From positions 1-21,091 of the forward strand of contig URBP01000031.1 of assembly GCA_900546105.1 (NCBI GenBank): a stretch of 21,091 bases of DNA. The letters are read 5' to 3'. Each line of letters begins with the position of its first letter. Within the stretch, counting starts at the first letter, position 1. A model generated the notes under the pieces. The model had not been told where the DNA came from and searched no databases. It was given only the letters and a program-made list of their open reading frames with translations. The stretch is from an uncultured Collinsella sp. (GTDB lineage Bacteria > Actinomycetota > Coriobacteriia > Coriobacteriales > Coriobacteriaceae). Both the position numbers and the translations under genes were made by a program. Positions 8,462 through 16,018 of this stretch are shown in pieces.

Positions 8462-10234
8462 ATGGCAGAACCTGAAAAGAAGGACTACGCTCGTCGCTGC
8501 GAAAGCCACGTCGAGGCCCTGCGTGCTGCAGTGCCGGGCGCTATCGAGAAGGTCGAATGGCAGTGCGAGGACCAGCTGACGATCACCGTCAAGCTGTACC
8601 GTCTGCCCGAGGCCGTCCACTACCTGTATTACGAGCGCTACGGCTGGATTCCTGTGATTGTCGGCAACGACGAGCGCAGCCTGTGCGGCCGTTACGCCGT
8701 GTACTACGTCATCTCCATGGAGGGGGAGGACCCCGGCTGGGTTACCGTGCGTGCCGAGGTCGACCCCGCCAAGATGACGTTCCCGTCCGTGACGCCGTTC
8801 GTCCCCGCCTGCGTGTGGGGCGAGCGCGAGCTGCGCGATATGTTTGGCCTGATTCCCGAGGGTCTGCCCGACCGCCGTCGCCTGGTGCTTCCCGACGATT
8901 GGCCCAGCGGGCTGTACCCGTTGCGCAAGGATTCGATGGATTACCGTTTCCGCCCCGCCCCCGCGAGCGACATGGAAAACTACGAATTCCTGGCCGACAC
9001 CAAGGGCAAGGAGACTACGCTCGTCCCCATGGGACCGCTGCACATCACCTCCGACGAGCCCGGCCACTTCCGCCTGTTCGTGGAGGGCGAGACGATCGTC
9101 GATGCCGACTACCGCCTGTTCTACGTGCATCGCGGTATGGAGAAGGTCGCCGAGACGCGCCTGAACTATGATGCCGTGACGTTCCTTGCCGACCGTATCT
9201 GCGGTATCTGCGGCTGCGCCCACTCGGTGGCCTACGCCGAGGCTGTCGAGCGCGCCCAGGGCATTCACGTCCCGCCGCGCGCGCAGTACATCCGCGCCAT
9301 CATGCTCGAGGTCGAGCGCCTGCACTCGCACCTGCTCAACATTGGCCTCGCATCGCACTACACCGGCTTCGATTCCGGCTTCCAGCAGTTCTTCCGCGTT
9401 CGCGAGAAGTCCATGGACCTGGCCGAGAAACTCTCCGGCCACCGCAAGACCTACGGCCTCAATGTGATCGGTGGCGTGCGTCGCGACATCTTGGCCGAGC
9501 AGAAACTCTCCACGCTCACGACCATCCACCAGCTGCGCTCCGAGGTCCAGGAGCTCGTCGACGTTTTGCTCTCCACGCCCAACTTTATTGAGCGTACGAG
9601 TGGCATCGGCATCTTGGACCGCAAGATCGCACGCGACTTCTCGCCGGTCGGCCCGCTCATGCGTGGCTCGGGCTATGCCCGCGACGTGCGCTTTGACCAT
9701 CCCTTCGACGGCTACGCCGATCCGGACGTCCAAAAGATGCACGCCGCCACGGCCGACACCTGCGATGCCTTCGGCCGTACCGCCGTTCGCATCCAGGAGG
9801 TCTACGATTCGATCGACATGATCGAGACCATGCTCGAGAACTGCCCGTCGGGACCCATCCTCACCACGGATTGGGAGTACACCCCGCACAAGTACGCCAT
9901 CGGCGCCACCGAGGCGCCGCGCGGCGAGGACGTGCACTGGGCTATGCTCGGCAATAACCAGAAGTGCTACCGCTGGCGCGCCAAGGCCGCCACGTACAGC
10001 AACTGGCCGGTCCTGCGCTACATGTTCCGCGGCAACACCGTGGGCGATGCGGCGCTGATCGTCGGCTCGCTCGACCCGTGCTACTCCTGCACCGACCGCG
10101 TGACGGTGACTGATGTCGCCGCCAAGCGCGACCACGTGCTCGACAAGGAACAGTTCGAGAACGTCTGGCGCGACAAGTCGCCGCTTGCGGGCGAGGGCAC
10201 CATGGCCGCTCCGCTCGATGAGGAGGCGCTCTAA
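8462..10234 (+). CDS. hyfG: [NiFe] hydrogenase-4 large subunit (NuoC-NuoD fusion type)
   Basis: The 590-residue protein fuses a NuoC-like N-terminal domain (motif ERELRDMFG, 121-129) to a NuoD-like hydrogenase large-subunit domain. The nickel-binding pairs are intact: RICGICGCAH with C247 and C250, and DPCYSCTDR with C540 and C543. This is therefore a catalytic [NiFe] site and not a degenerate NuoD. Group-4 enzymes of this kind reduce protons to H2 with electrons from the ferredoxin-like subunits. After Arg546 a 44-residue tail remains, the peptide that the HycI-type protease is expected to remove after nickel insertion. The E. coli HyfG I remember is about 555 residues, so this one is somewhat longer. 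The start ATG 8462 follows GAGGTG by ten bases. Confidence 0.96.
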   Translation: MAEPEKKDYARRCESHVEALRAAVPGAIEKVEWQCEDQLTITVKLYRLPEAVHYLYYERYGWIPVIVGNDERSLCGRYAVYYVISMEGEDPGWVTVRAEVDPAKMTFPSVTPFVPACVWGERELRDMFGLIPEGLPDRRRLVLPDDWPSGLYPLRKDSMDYRFRPAPASDMENYEFLADTKGKETTLVPMGPLHITSDEPGHFRLFVEGETIVDADYRLFYVHRGMEKVAETRLNYDAVTFLADRICGICGCAHSVAYAEAVERAQGIHVPPRAQYIRAIMLEVERLHSHLLNIGLASHYTGFDSGFQQFFRVREKSMDLAEKLSGHRKTYGLNVIGGVRRDILAEQKLSTLTTIHQLRSEVQELVDVLLSTPNFIERTSGIGILDRKIARDFSPVGPLMRGSGYARDVRFDHPFDGYADPDVQKMHAATADTCDAFGRTAVRIQEVYDSIDMIETMLENCPSGPILTTDWEYTPHKYAIGATEAPRGEDVHWAMLGNNQKCYRWRAKAATYSNWPVLRYMFRGNTVGDAALIVGSLDPCYSCTDRVTVTDVAAKRDHVLDKEQFENVWRDKSPLAGEGTMAAPLDEEAL

Positions 10235-10235
10235 T

Positions 10236-10952
10236 ATGCTGAAGCTTTGGAAGGTTAACGCCAAGGCCGGCGACGCGACGGTCAAGTACCCGTTTGCGCC
10301 GTTCCCCACCAACAAGGACATGCGCGGCAAGCCCGAGCACAATGCCGAGCTCTGCATCGCCTGCGGTGCCTGCGGCGTGGCGTGCCCGGCCGATGCCATT
10401 CGCATGGACACCGACCTTGCGGCCGATACCATTACCTGGTCGATCGACTACGGCCGCTGCATCTTCTGCGGCCGCTGCGAGGAAGCCTGCCCCATGGAGG
10501 CCATCAAGCTCACCGAGGAGTTTGAGCTGGCCGTCATGAGCAAGGACGACCTCACCAGCAAGAGCGTCTATACGCTCGAGCACTGCTCGCGCTGCGGCAA
10601 GCCGTTTGCCCCGCACAAGGAGATCGACTACGCCAAGCGCCTGCTGCAAAAGGCCGGCGGCATGGAGGCCGACCAGGCCGCCCGTACCGTCGGTATGTGT
10701 CAGGAGTGCAAGCGCGAGCTTGACGCCCTGCGCGCCGCCTCGGCCGTAAAGACCGGCAACGCGCACGGCATGGCTGCCAATGAGACGCTTGCGTCCGGTG
10801 AGCCCCAGGGCCCCGGCATGGAGTATCTGGGCGGCCACGGCGTGAACCCGGAGTATATCGACCGCGAGCTCAACCCCGATGCGCCCGAGATCCCCGCCGG
10901 TCCGGCGCCGGTCGAGGGCATCATCATGGATTTTGAAACGAAGGAGGAGTAA
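10236..10952 (+). CDS. hyfH: hydrogenase-4 iron-sulfur subunit H (NuoI-like), C-terminally extended
   Basis: The 238-residue protein has two typical [4Fe-4S] motifs, C40/C43/C46/C50 and C75/C78/C81/C85, each ending in Cys-Pro, as in NuoI/HycF/HyfH. A second pair of CxxC sites, C117/C120 (CSRCGKPFAPHK) and C155/C158 (CQECKRE), is also family-like and might bind a metal. It links HyfA to HyfI in the cytoplasmic arm. E. coli HyfH is about 181 residues. Here about 60-70 residues rich in Gly, Pro and Glu follow the last Cys pair. ATG 10236 follows AGGAGG (10221-10226). The frame runs open further upstream, but only inside the end of hyfG. Confidence 0.93.
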   Translation: MLKLWKVNAKAGDATVKYPFAPFPTNKDMRGKPEHNAELCIACGACGVACPADAIRMDTDLAADTITWSIDYGRCIFCGRCEEACPMEAIKLTEEFELAVMSKDDLTSKSVYTLEHCSRCGKPFAPHKEIDYAKRLLQKAGGMEADQAARTVGMCQECKRELDALRAASAVKTGNAHGMAANETLASGEPQGPGMEYLGGHGVNPEYIDRELNPDAPEIPAGPAPVEGIIMDFETKEE

Positions 10953-10954
10953 CC

Positions 10955-11737
10955 ATGGCCGAACCCACGCTTTTGCCCGAGCGGCTTCAGTACCGCCCGA
11001 CCAAGATCGAACTCGACGAGAGCATCGAGAAGGCCAAGGCGACCCTTCTTAAGAAGATCAAGCGCTCGGTGTACGTCTACCGTGTCGACTGCGGCGGCTG
11101 CAATGGCTGCGAGATCGAGATCTTCGGTTCCATCACGCCCGTCTTTGACGTCGAGCGCTTTGGCATCAAGGTCGTGCCCTCGCCCCGCCACGCCGACGTG
11201 CTGCTGTACACCGGCGCCGTGACGCGTGCCATGCGCATGCCGGCCCTGCGCGCCTTTGAGGCCGCGCCCGATCCCAAGATCGTGGTGTCCTATGGCGCGT
11301 GCGGCTGCACCGGCGGCATCTTCTACGACAACTACTGCGTCTGGGGCGGCACGGACAAGATTCTGCCGGTCGATGTCTACATCCCCGGCTGCCCGCCCAG
11401 CCCCGCGCAGACCATCTACGGCTTTGCTATGGCACTTGGCCTGCTGGACCAAAAGCTCCATGCCGAGACCACGGTGGAGGCTGCCGGCGAGCAGGCCGAT
11501 ATCCTGCACCCCGGCGTGCCGTACAAGCTGCGCGTTGCCATCGAGCGCGAGGCTCGCGCCATGAGCGGCTACCGTTACGGCCGCGACCTGGCCAATGAGT
11601 TTATGGATACGCTCGAGGGCGCGCCCAAGGGCGATATCCGCGGTGCCATGGCACTGCTCATCGACAAGCAAGATGATCCTCGCCGCGTCGAGGTGTACTC
11701 GGCGCTACAGGATCTGGTGCTGGCCGGAGGTCGCTAG
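10955..11737 (+). CDS. hyfI: [NiFe] hydrogenase-4 small subunit (NuoB-like)
   Basis: The 260-residue protein is of the NuoB/HycG/HyfI family (E. coli HyfI is about 252). The proximal-cluster region is clear: DCGGCNGCEIEIFG with C46, C49 and C52, then YGACGCTGGIF with C116 and C118, and IPGCPPSP with C146. It holds the [4Fe-4S] cluster next to the nickel site of HyfG and delivers the last electron. AAGGAGGAG at 10941-10949 supports ATG 10955. It is separated from hyfH by two bases and abuts hyfJ. Confidence 0.95.
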   Translation: MAEPTLLPERLQYRPTKIELDESIEKAKATLLKKIKRSVYVYRVDCGGCNGCEIEIFGSITPVFDVERFGIKVVPSPRHADVLLYTGAVTRAMRMPALRAFEAAPDPKIVVSYGACGCTGGIFYDNYCVWGGTDKILPVDVYIPGCPPSPAQTIYGFAMALGLLDQKLHAETTVEAAGEQADILHPGVPYKLRVAIEREARAMSGYRYGRDLANEFMDTLEGAPKGDIRGAMALLIDKQDDPRRVEVYSALQDLVLAGGR

Positions 11738-12319
11738 ATGGAGCTTACGGACCGCTCTGGTTACTTTGCGGGCCCCGGCATGCTCGGCGGCTCTTTTGGC
11801 GATGCCTCGCGCGCAAGCGACGAGGCCGCCGAGGGCGTCGTCGACCCCTGCCTGGGCCATGCGCCCGACCAGGTGGTCTTTTACGAGCTCACGCGTAAGT
11901 TTGTGGAGACCGAGGAAGACGTTCCCCAGGAGGCCTGCGACGTGCTGTACTACACGCTCGCCGTGGGCCACCACACCGGCGTGCTCGACTGCTTTGAGCC
12001 GCGCCTGTCGGTGCCGGTGGATGTGTTCTATTCGCTCGTCGACGCGCTGCCGGAGGGGGAGGCCAAAACCAAGTTTGAGGCCATCCGCTCCTTTGGCGAG
12101 TGCCAGCTCGACAAGGCGGCGGTGCCGTCGCTGCTCGAGGCCTGCGATGCGTTGCTCGACGAGCGCGGTTTTCGCGGGTCGGCCAAGGCTGGCATCTCGG
12201 TGTTCGACGACGACTTTGGCCTGCATGCCCAGCAGGTCGCGTTCTTAATGAAGTTTCGCGATCTGGTTGAGCGCGTGCGCGATGTGTCGGGCGTGTATCT
12301 GATGGGGAGGTTGCAGTAA
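11738..12319 (+). CDS. hyfJ: formate hydrogenlyase maturation protein HyfJ/HycH family, with N-terminal extension
   Basis: The segment from about residue 44 on, with VVFYELTRKF, then LYYTLAVGHHTGVLDC and the C-terminal VYLMGRLQ, follows the HycH/HyfJ pattern I remember from E. coli (about 136 residues). HycH is needed to convert the large-subunit precursor to its mature form; its chemistry is unknown. This protein has 193 residues because of about 43 extra N-terminal residues, rich in Gly, Ala and acidic residues, that I cannot match to a domain. The start ATG 11738 directly follows the hyfI stop and has GGAGG seven bases upstream, so the extension is probably translated. The stop overlaps the hycI start by one base (TAATG). 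Confidence 0.87.
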   Translation: MELTDRSGYFAGPGMLGGSFGDASRASDEAAEGVVDPCLGHAPDQVVFYELTRKFVETEEDVPQEACDVLYYTLAVGHHTGVLDCFEPRLSVPVDVFYSLVDALPEGEAKTKFEAIRSFGECQLDKAAVPSLLEACDALLDERGFRGSAKAGISVFDDDFGLHAQQVAFLMKFRDLVERVRDVSGVYLMGRLQ

Positions 12320-12822
12320 TGGGTCGCGTTGTGGATGGACGTGTGAACGGCGTCCCGTTTGCGGGTATTGTGCTCACGGCGGGGAGCGTGCTGCGTGCCG
12401 ACGATGCCGCCGGCCCCGTGCTCTCCAAAAAGATGGAAGATGCACCCATCGCCGGTTGGTACACCATCGACGGTGGCCAAACGCCCGAGGACGATATCAT
12501 CGAGGTCAAGCGCGAGCGTCCGCCGCGTCTGGTCTTGGTCGATGCTGCCGACATGGCGCTGCCCGTCGGCGCCATCCGCTTGCTCGACAAACGTGATGTG
12601 GCCCGCAAGTCGATGTTCACCACGCATTCGCTTCCTTTGTCGATTCTGATCGAAGAGATTGAGCAATCGTGTGATGATATCGTCTTCGTCGGGATTCAGC
12701 CGGGCGACACGGAGTTCTACAACCCCATGTCCCCGGAAGTCTTTGACGCCGTCGACGCCGTGTACGACGCCGTGGCCGCCAACGACTTTTCCCACTTTAT
12801 CCGCTTGGGGCAAGAGCAATAG
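12319..12822 (+). CDS. hycI: hydrogenase maturation endopeptidase, HycI type
   Basis: The 167-residue protein aligns by eye with HycI, the protease that trims the C-terminus of the group-4 large subunit. Segments shared include DDAAGPVL near residue 28, WYTIDGGQTPEDDI, LVDAADMALPVGAIRLLD and FTTHSLPLSILIEEI, then FVGIQPGDTEFYNPM. The three nickel-sensing or metal-binding positions appear to be D29, D75 and H103. The usual Gly-Asn of the first strand (VGN in HycI) is replaced by AGS at residues 21-23, and about 13 extra N-terminal residues are present. GGGGAGG (12304-12310) is the ribosome site. Its substrate should be the 44-residue tail of HyfG encoded upstream. Confidence 0.9.
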   Translation: MGRVVDGRVNGVPFAGIVLTAGSVLRADDAAGPVLSKKMEDAPIAGWYTIDGGQTPEDDIIEVKRERPPRLVLVDAADMALPVGAIRLLDKRDVARKSMFTTHSLPLSILIEEIEQSCDDIVFVGIQPGDTEFYNPMSPEVFDAVDAVYDAVAANDFSHFIRLGQEQ

Positions 12823-12861
12823 GTGCTCTTGTCCCTGCTGATTAGGAAAGAAGTGATTGAC

Positions 12862-13701
12862 ATGGCAGATTCCAAGGCAGAATATCCCGCTCCCGATTGC
12901 CTGGCGCCCGCCGCGATCGAGGCTAAGACCGAGGCCGCCGGCGTGACCAAGGCCAACCTGCCGGTCGCAAAGGCCTTTCTGTTGGCAATGTTCGCCGGTG
13001 CGTTTATTGCCTTCGGCGGCCTGTTCTTTACCGTGTTCTTGAGCGATAGCACGCTGGGCTGGGGCGCCCAGCGCGTCGTGGGCGGCCTGTGTTTTTGCCT
13101 GGGCCTGGTGCTCGTGCTGGTGTGCGGCGCCGAGCTGTTTACCGGTAATTCGCTTATGGTCTGCGCGCTCAAGAGCAAAAAGATCACCCTGGTCCAGATG
13201 CTCAAGGCCTGGGTCGTCGTATGGGTCGGTAACTTTGTCGGTGCCCTGTTCATCGTCTTTTTGGTGTACATGGCCGGCATTTACAAGCTCAACGGCGAGG
13301 CGGTCGCCAATTCCATGGTGAGCGTTGCCGCCGGCAAGGTGACGATCGACTGGGTGACGATCTTCTTCCGCGGCATCCTGTGCAACATCTTTGTGTGCCT
13401 GGCCGTGTGGATCGGTACCGCCGGCAAGACCGTGGTCGATAAGGTTGTGGGCATTCTGCTGCCCATCGCCGCCTTTGTGGCCTGCGGTTTTGAGCACTGC
13501 GTCGCCAACATGTACTTTTTGCCCATGGGTGCCGTGATGCACGCGTGCGGCTATGGTGCTGATGTCGCCGGCGCCGATGCGCTCAACGTCGCGGGCATTG
13601 CGTTTAACCTGTCCGCTGCCACGCTGGGCAACATCGTAGGCGGCGCGGTTCTGGTCGCGCTTGGCTACTGGTTTATCTACGCCAAGAAGTCCGAGGCGTA
13701 A
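12862..13701 (+). CDS. focA: formate channel/transporter, FNT family
   Basis: The 279-residue membrane protein is of the formate/nitrite transporter family (E. coli FocA is 285). Signature stretches include FAGAFIAFGGLFFTVF, CGAELFTGNSLMVCALKS, CLAVWIGTAGKTVVDK and GFEHCVANMYFLPMG. His212 in FEHCVANM corresponds to the channel histidine H209 of FocA. It would move formate across the cytoplasmic membrane and feed FdhF. An in-frame GTG at 12823 could add 13 residues, but ATG 12862 sits behind AGGAAAGAAG (12844-12853) and gives the family-like N-terminus. It is the last gene before a strong terminator, so it probably ends the hyf transcript. A nitrite channel of the same family is less likely given the neighbours. 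Confidence 0.93.
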   Translation: MADSKAEYPAPDCLAPAAIEAKTEAAGVTKANLPVAKAFLLAMFAGAFIAFGGLFFTVFLSDSTLGWGAQRVVGGLCFCLGLVLVLVCGAELFTGNSLMVCALKSKKITLVQMLKAWVVVWVGNFVGALFIVFLVYMAGIYKLNGEAVANSMVSVAAGKVTIDWVTIFFRGILCNIFVCLAVWIGTAGKTVVDKVVGILLPIAAFVACGFEHCVANMYFLPMGAVMHACGYGADVAGADALNVAGIAFNLSAATLGNIVGGAVLVALGYWFIYAKKSEA

Positions 13702-13724
13702 GGTATTCGTCTGTTTGACGTTGG

Positions 13725-13760
13725 GCCTCCCGCGGGGCGTTGCCGTGCGGGAGGCTTTTT
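13725..13760 (+). terminator. intrinsic terminator of the hyf-focA operon
   Basis: GCCTCCCGC (13725-13733) pairs perfectly with GCGGGAGGC (13747-13755) across a 13-base loop and is followed at once by TTTTT (13756-13760). It lies 24 bases after the focA stop. The 123-base gap between focA and the next gene otherwise shows only the ribosome site AAAGGGG (13810-13816); I see no convincing promoter there. Confidence 0.88.
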
Positions 13761-13824
13761 GGGTCTGGGGCTCGTTGCCGGGCTTTTGGCCTGTTGTGTT
13801 TGGCTGATGAAAGGGGTAATCGAG

Positions 13825-15942
13825 ATGGCATCTGCTGTGAAGCGTGACGGTCGCGCCGTGGTGACCACATGCGGGGGATGCTATGCCGATTGCGCCTTTG
13901 CGGCACGCGTTGAGGACGGTCGTGTGGTGGCTGAGTTGCCGGTTGTGGGACATCCGTGCGCGGCGCGTGCCCTGTGCGCCCGCGGGCGCCATCGCCTGGA
14001 CATGCCGTTTGACGAGCACGATCGCATTGTGCACCCCATGCGCCGACGAGCTGATGGCTCGGGGTTCGATGCGATTTCGTGGGACGAGGCGTTCGCGCAG
14101 ATTGCCGAGCGTCTTTTGGGGATTGTTGACGAATGCGGTCCCCGTGCGCTGGGCATGACGCTCGGCGTGCCCTCGTTCGACCGTTACTGGGCGTATCGCT
14201 TTATGCATGCGCTTGGTTCGCCCAACGTGTACGGTGCCGATGGCGCCTGCGAGGTAAGCCGACTTACCGGTTGGGAGCACAGCCTGGGTTACAGTCCCGC
14301 CTCCGACCTGGCGCATACCGATTGCATCATGTATTTGGGGCGTTCCATTGTCGATTCGTCGACGATGGGGGCCGTCGATGCACTCAACGATGCGCGCCGG
14401 CGCGGGGCGAAGATCATCGTGGTTGACCCCCGGCGCAGCGGTTCGGCCGCGCTTGCCGACCGCTGGCTGCGCGTACGCCCGGGCTGTGACCTTGCCTTGC
14501 TGCTGGGCATTGCGCATGTGCTCATTGCTGAGGACTTGTACGACCACGAGTTCGTGACCCGCTATACCACGGGCTTTGACGAGCTGGCGCAGGCGGCCCG
14601 TGCTTGGACGCCCGAGTGGGCCGAGTCGATGTGCGACGTGCCTGCCGCAGAGATTGTCGCGACGGCGCGCGATCTGGCTGCCGCCGCGCCTGCCGCTGTG
14701 GTGGATGCGGGCTTTCATGGTGGCATCGGTATCGCGTATGCCAATAGCACCCAGACCGCGCGCGCGATTAGTCTGGTCGATGCGCTGCTGGGCTGCATCG
14801 GACATGCGGGCGGCGCGCTCAATCCACCCACGCCGCTTGTGTTGGGCGACCTCGATCCCGCACGCTTTGCGACGCCGCCGGTGCCGCGCGTGTCCAAGTT
14901 GGGGTCCGAGCGCTATCCTCTGGTCGATCCGGTGCGCGGCCTGTGCACGACCATCGGTCAGTCGATTCTGGCCGGCGATTTGCGTGGGCTCATCGTCTAT
15001 GCCAGCAATCCCGGGGCGGGCTATGGCAATGCTGGTGCGTGGCTGAGTATTTTGCAGCAGCTCGACTTGCTCGTGACGATTGATATTCGCTGGTCCGAGA
15101 CGGCGCGTGCTTCTGACTTCGTGCTGCCCGATGTGACGTATCTTGAGGCAGACCGCGGCGTGGGAACGGTGACAGGCGCCAACGATGCGCGCGTGTTCTA
15201 CCGCAACGCCGTGCTGCCTGTGCAGCATGACGACACACGTCCCGGTCGGGAGATTTTTGCCGGTCTGGCGCAGGCGTGTGGCGCGGGCGAGTACTTCCAG
15301 TTTACGTCTGACGATCTGGCGGCTGCCCAGGTAGCGCCTTTTGGGATCGATCTGGACGAGCTCAAGGAGCGCGGCTGGGCCGATACGGGCATGGCGCTGC
15401 CGACGCGCACGGGTGAGCCGGTGATTCCCTTGGATGGCGGCAAAATTGCGCTGGCAAGCGGCGTATGGGAACGAGCCGGCCTGGGTCGTGTACCCAACTG
15501 GATCGCTCCCATGGTGGAGCCCGGCCCGGGGATGTTTCGCCTCATTAGCGGCAACCGTCCCTTTGAGTCGCATACCTCGCGAAGGCTTGCGGCGGCCGGT
15601 GCCGCCGAGGCTGGATCGGACCTGGATGCCGTGCAGATGAATGCCGATGCTGCTGCGCACATGGGCATCGCCGACGGCGAGATCGTCGAGCTCGTGAGCG
15701 ATATGGGCCGCGATCGCGTGCGCGTGGAGACGACGCCGTATCTGCATCCAGCGTGCATCTTCACCTCGGCCGCTCCCGGTGGGCGTTCGTTTGGCACCGG
15801 CGCGGATGGCGCCCAAGCGCTCGGCGTTGGCCCGCTCGACCATACGCCGTTACGTTGGGACCCGTTGACGGGCGCCGCGCTCACCCAGGAAAACGCCGTT
15901 TGCGTGGAAAAGATTGTCGCGCGCGGGGATAATAACGAATGA
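13825..15942 (+). CDS. molybdopterin oxidoreductase, thiosulfate/polysulfide-reductase-like (PhsA/PsrA type), cytoplasmic orphan
   Basis: The 705-residue protein belongs to the DMSO-reductase superfamily. C16, C19, C23 and C51 (Cx2Cx3Cx27C) form the N-terminal [4Fe-4S] site. The likely Mo/W ligand is C142 in ADGACEVSRLTG, encoded by TGC and not TGA. R53 replaces the lysine that formate dehydrogenases carry after the fourth cluster Cys, and no His follows C142, both of which argue against formate dehydrogenase. Wording such as LYDHEFVTRYTTGFDEL and PEWAESMCDVPA recalls PhsA/PsrA. A C-terminal dinucleotide-binding domain is present (ISGNRPFESHTSRR onward). There is no Tat signal and no neighbouring PhsB/PhsC-like partner, so its electron donor and substrate are unknown. 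ATG 13825 follows AAAGGGG by eight bases; an upstream open extension lacks a better start. It shares the strand and probably the transcript with selA and selB. Confidence 0.85.
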   Translation: MASAVKRDGRAVVTTCGGCYADCAFAARVEDGRVVAELPVVGHPCAARALCARGRHRLDMPFDEHDRIVHPMRRRADGSGFDAISWDEAFAQIAERLLGIVDECGPRALGMTLGVPSFDRYWAYRFMHALGSPNVYGADGACEVSRLTGWEHSLGYSPASDLAHTDCIMYLGRSIVDSSTMGAVDALNDARRRGAKIIVVDPRRSGSAALADRWLRVRPGCDLALLLGIAHVLIAEDLYDHEFVTRYTTGFDELAQAARAWTPEWAESMCDVPAAEIVATARDLAAAAPAAVVDAGFHGGIGIAYANSTQTARAISLVDALLGCIGHAGGALNPPTPLVLGDLDPARFATPPVPRVSKLGSERYPLVDPVRGLCTTIGQSILAGDLRGLIVYASNPGAGYGNAGAWLSILQQLDLLVTIDIRWSETARASDFVLPDVTYLEADRGVGTVTGANDARVFYRNAVLPVQHDDTRPGREIFAGLAQACGAGEYFQFTSDDLAAAQVAPFGIDLDELKERGWADTGMALPTRTGEPVIPLDGGKIALASGVWERAGLGRVPNWIAPMVEPGPGMFRLISGNRPFESHTSRRLAAAGAAEAGSDLDAVQMNADAAAHMGIADGEIVELVSDMGRDRVRVETTPYLHPACIFTSAAPGGRSFGTGADGAQALGVGPLDHTPLRWDPLTGAALTQENAVCVEKIVARGDNNE

Positions 15943-15972
15943 TTGACTCAGCCGATCGAATTGGCTGATAGT
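15943..15972 (+). promoter_or_regulatory. possible selA promoter with operator-like palindrome
   Basis: TTGACT (15943-15948) and GATAGT (15967-15972) are separated by 18 bases, an acceptable -35/-10 pair with a weak -10. Between them, at 15948-15968, lies a near-perfect palindrome: TCAGCCGAT and ATTGGCTGA around CGA, with one G-T pair. A second, perfect palindrome, CGTTCGAACG, lies at 15977-15986. The arrangement could be an operator over a promoter, or a hairpin in the mRNA leader. I cannot name the regulator. Confidence 0.35.
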
Positions 15973-16018
15973 TTGACGTTCGAACGATTGATTCATCTTT
16001 GGTTTTGAAAGGCCGCAC

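Noticed and set aside
8423..10432. Minus-strand open frame of 669 codons opposite hyfG
   Set aside because: It is opposite a gene with intact [NiFe] motifs, has no family features and no ribosome site of note.
13761..13824. Promoter for the molybdoenzyme-selAB operon
   Set aside because: After the focA terminator I see only weak TTG-containing hexamers without a matching -10, so I do not call one.
14248..14250. Possible selenocysteine site in the upstream molybdoenzyme
   Set aside because: The metal-ligand codon is TGC, an ordinary Cys, and no in-frame TGA occurs in the gene before its stop.
12028..15843. Very long open frame on the minus strand (about 1271 codons)
   Set aside because: It runs opposite to six recognised genes (hyfJ, hycI, focA, the molybdoenzyme and others) and across a terminator. 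Its composition is the low-complexity Arg/His/Gly/Asp type expected from the complement of GC-rich coding sequence.
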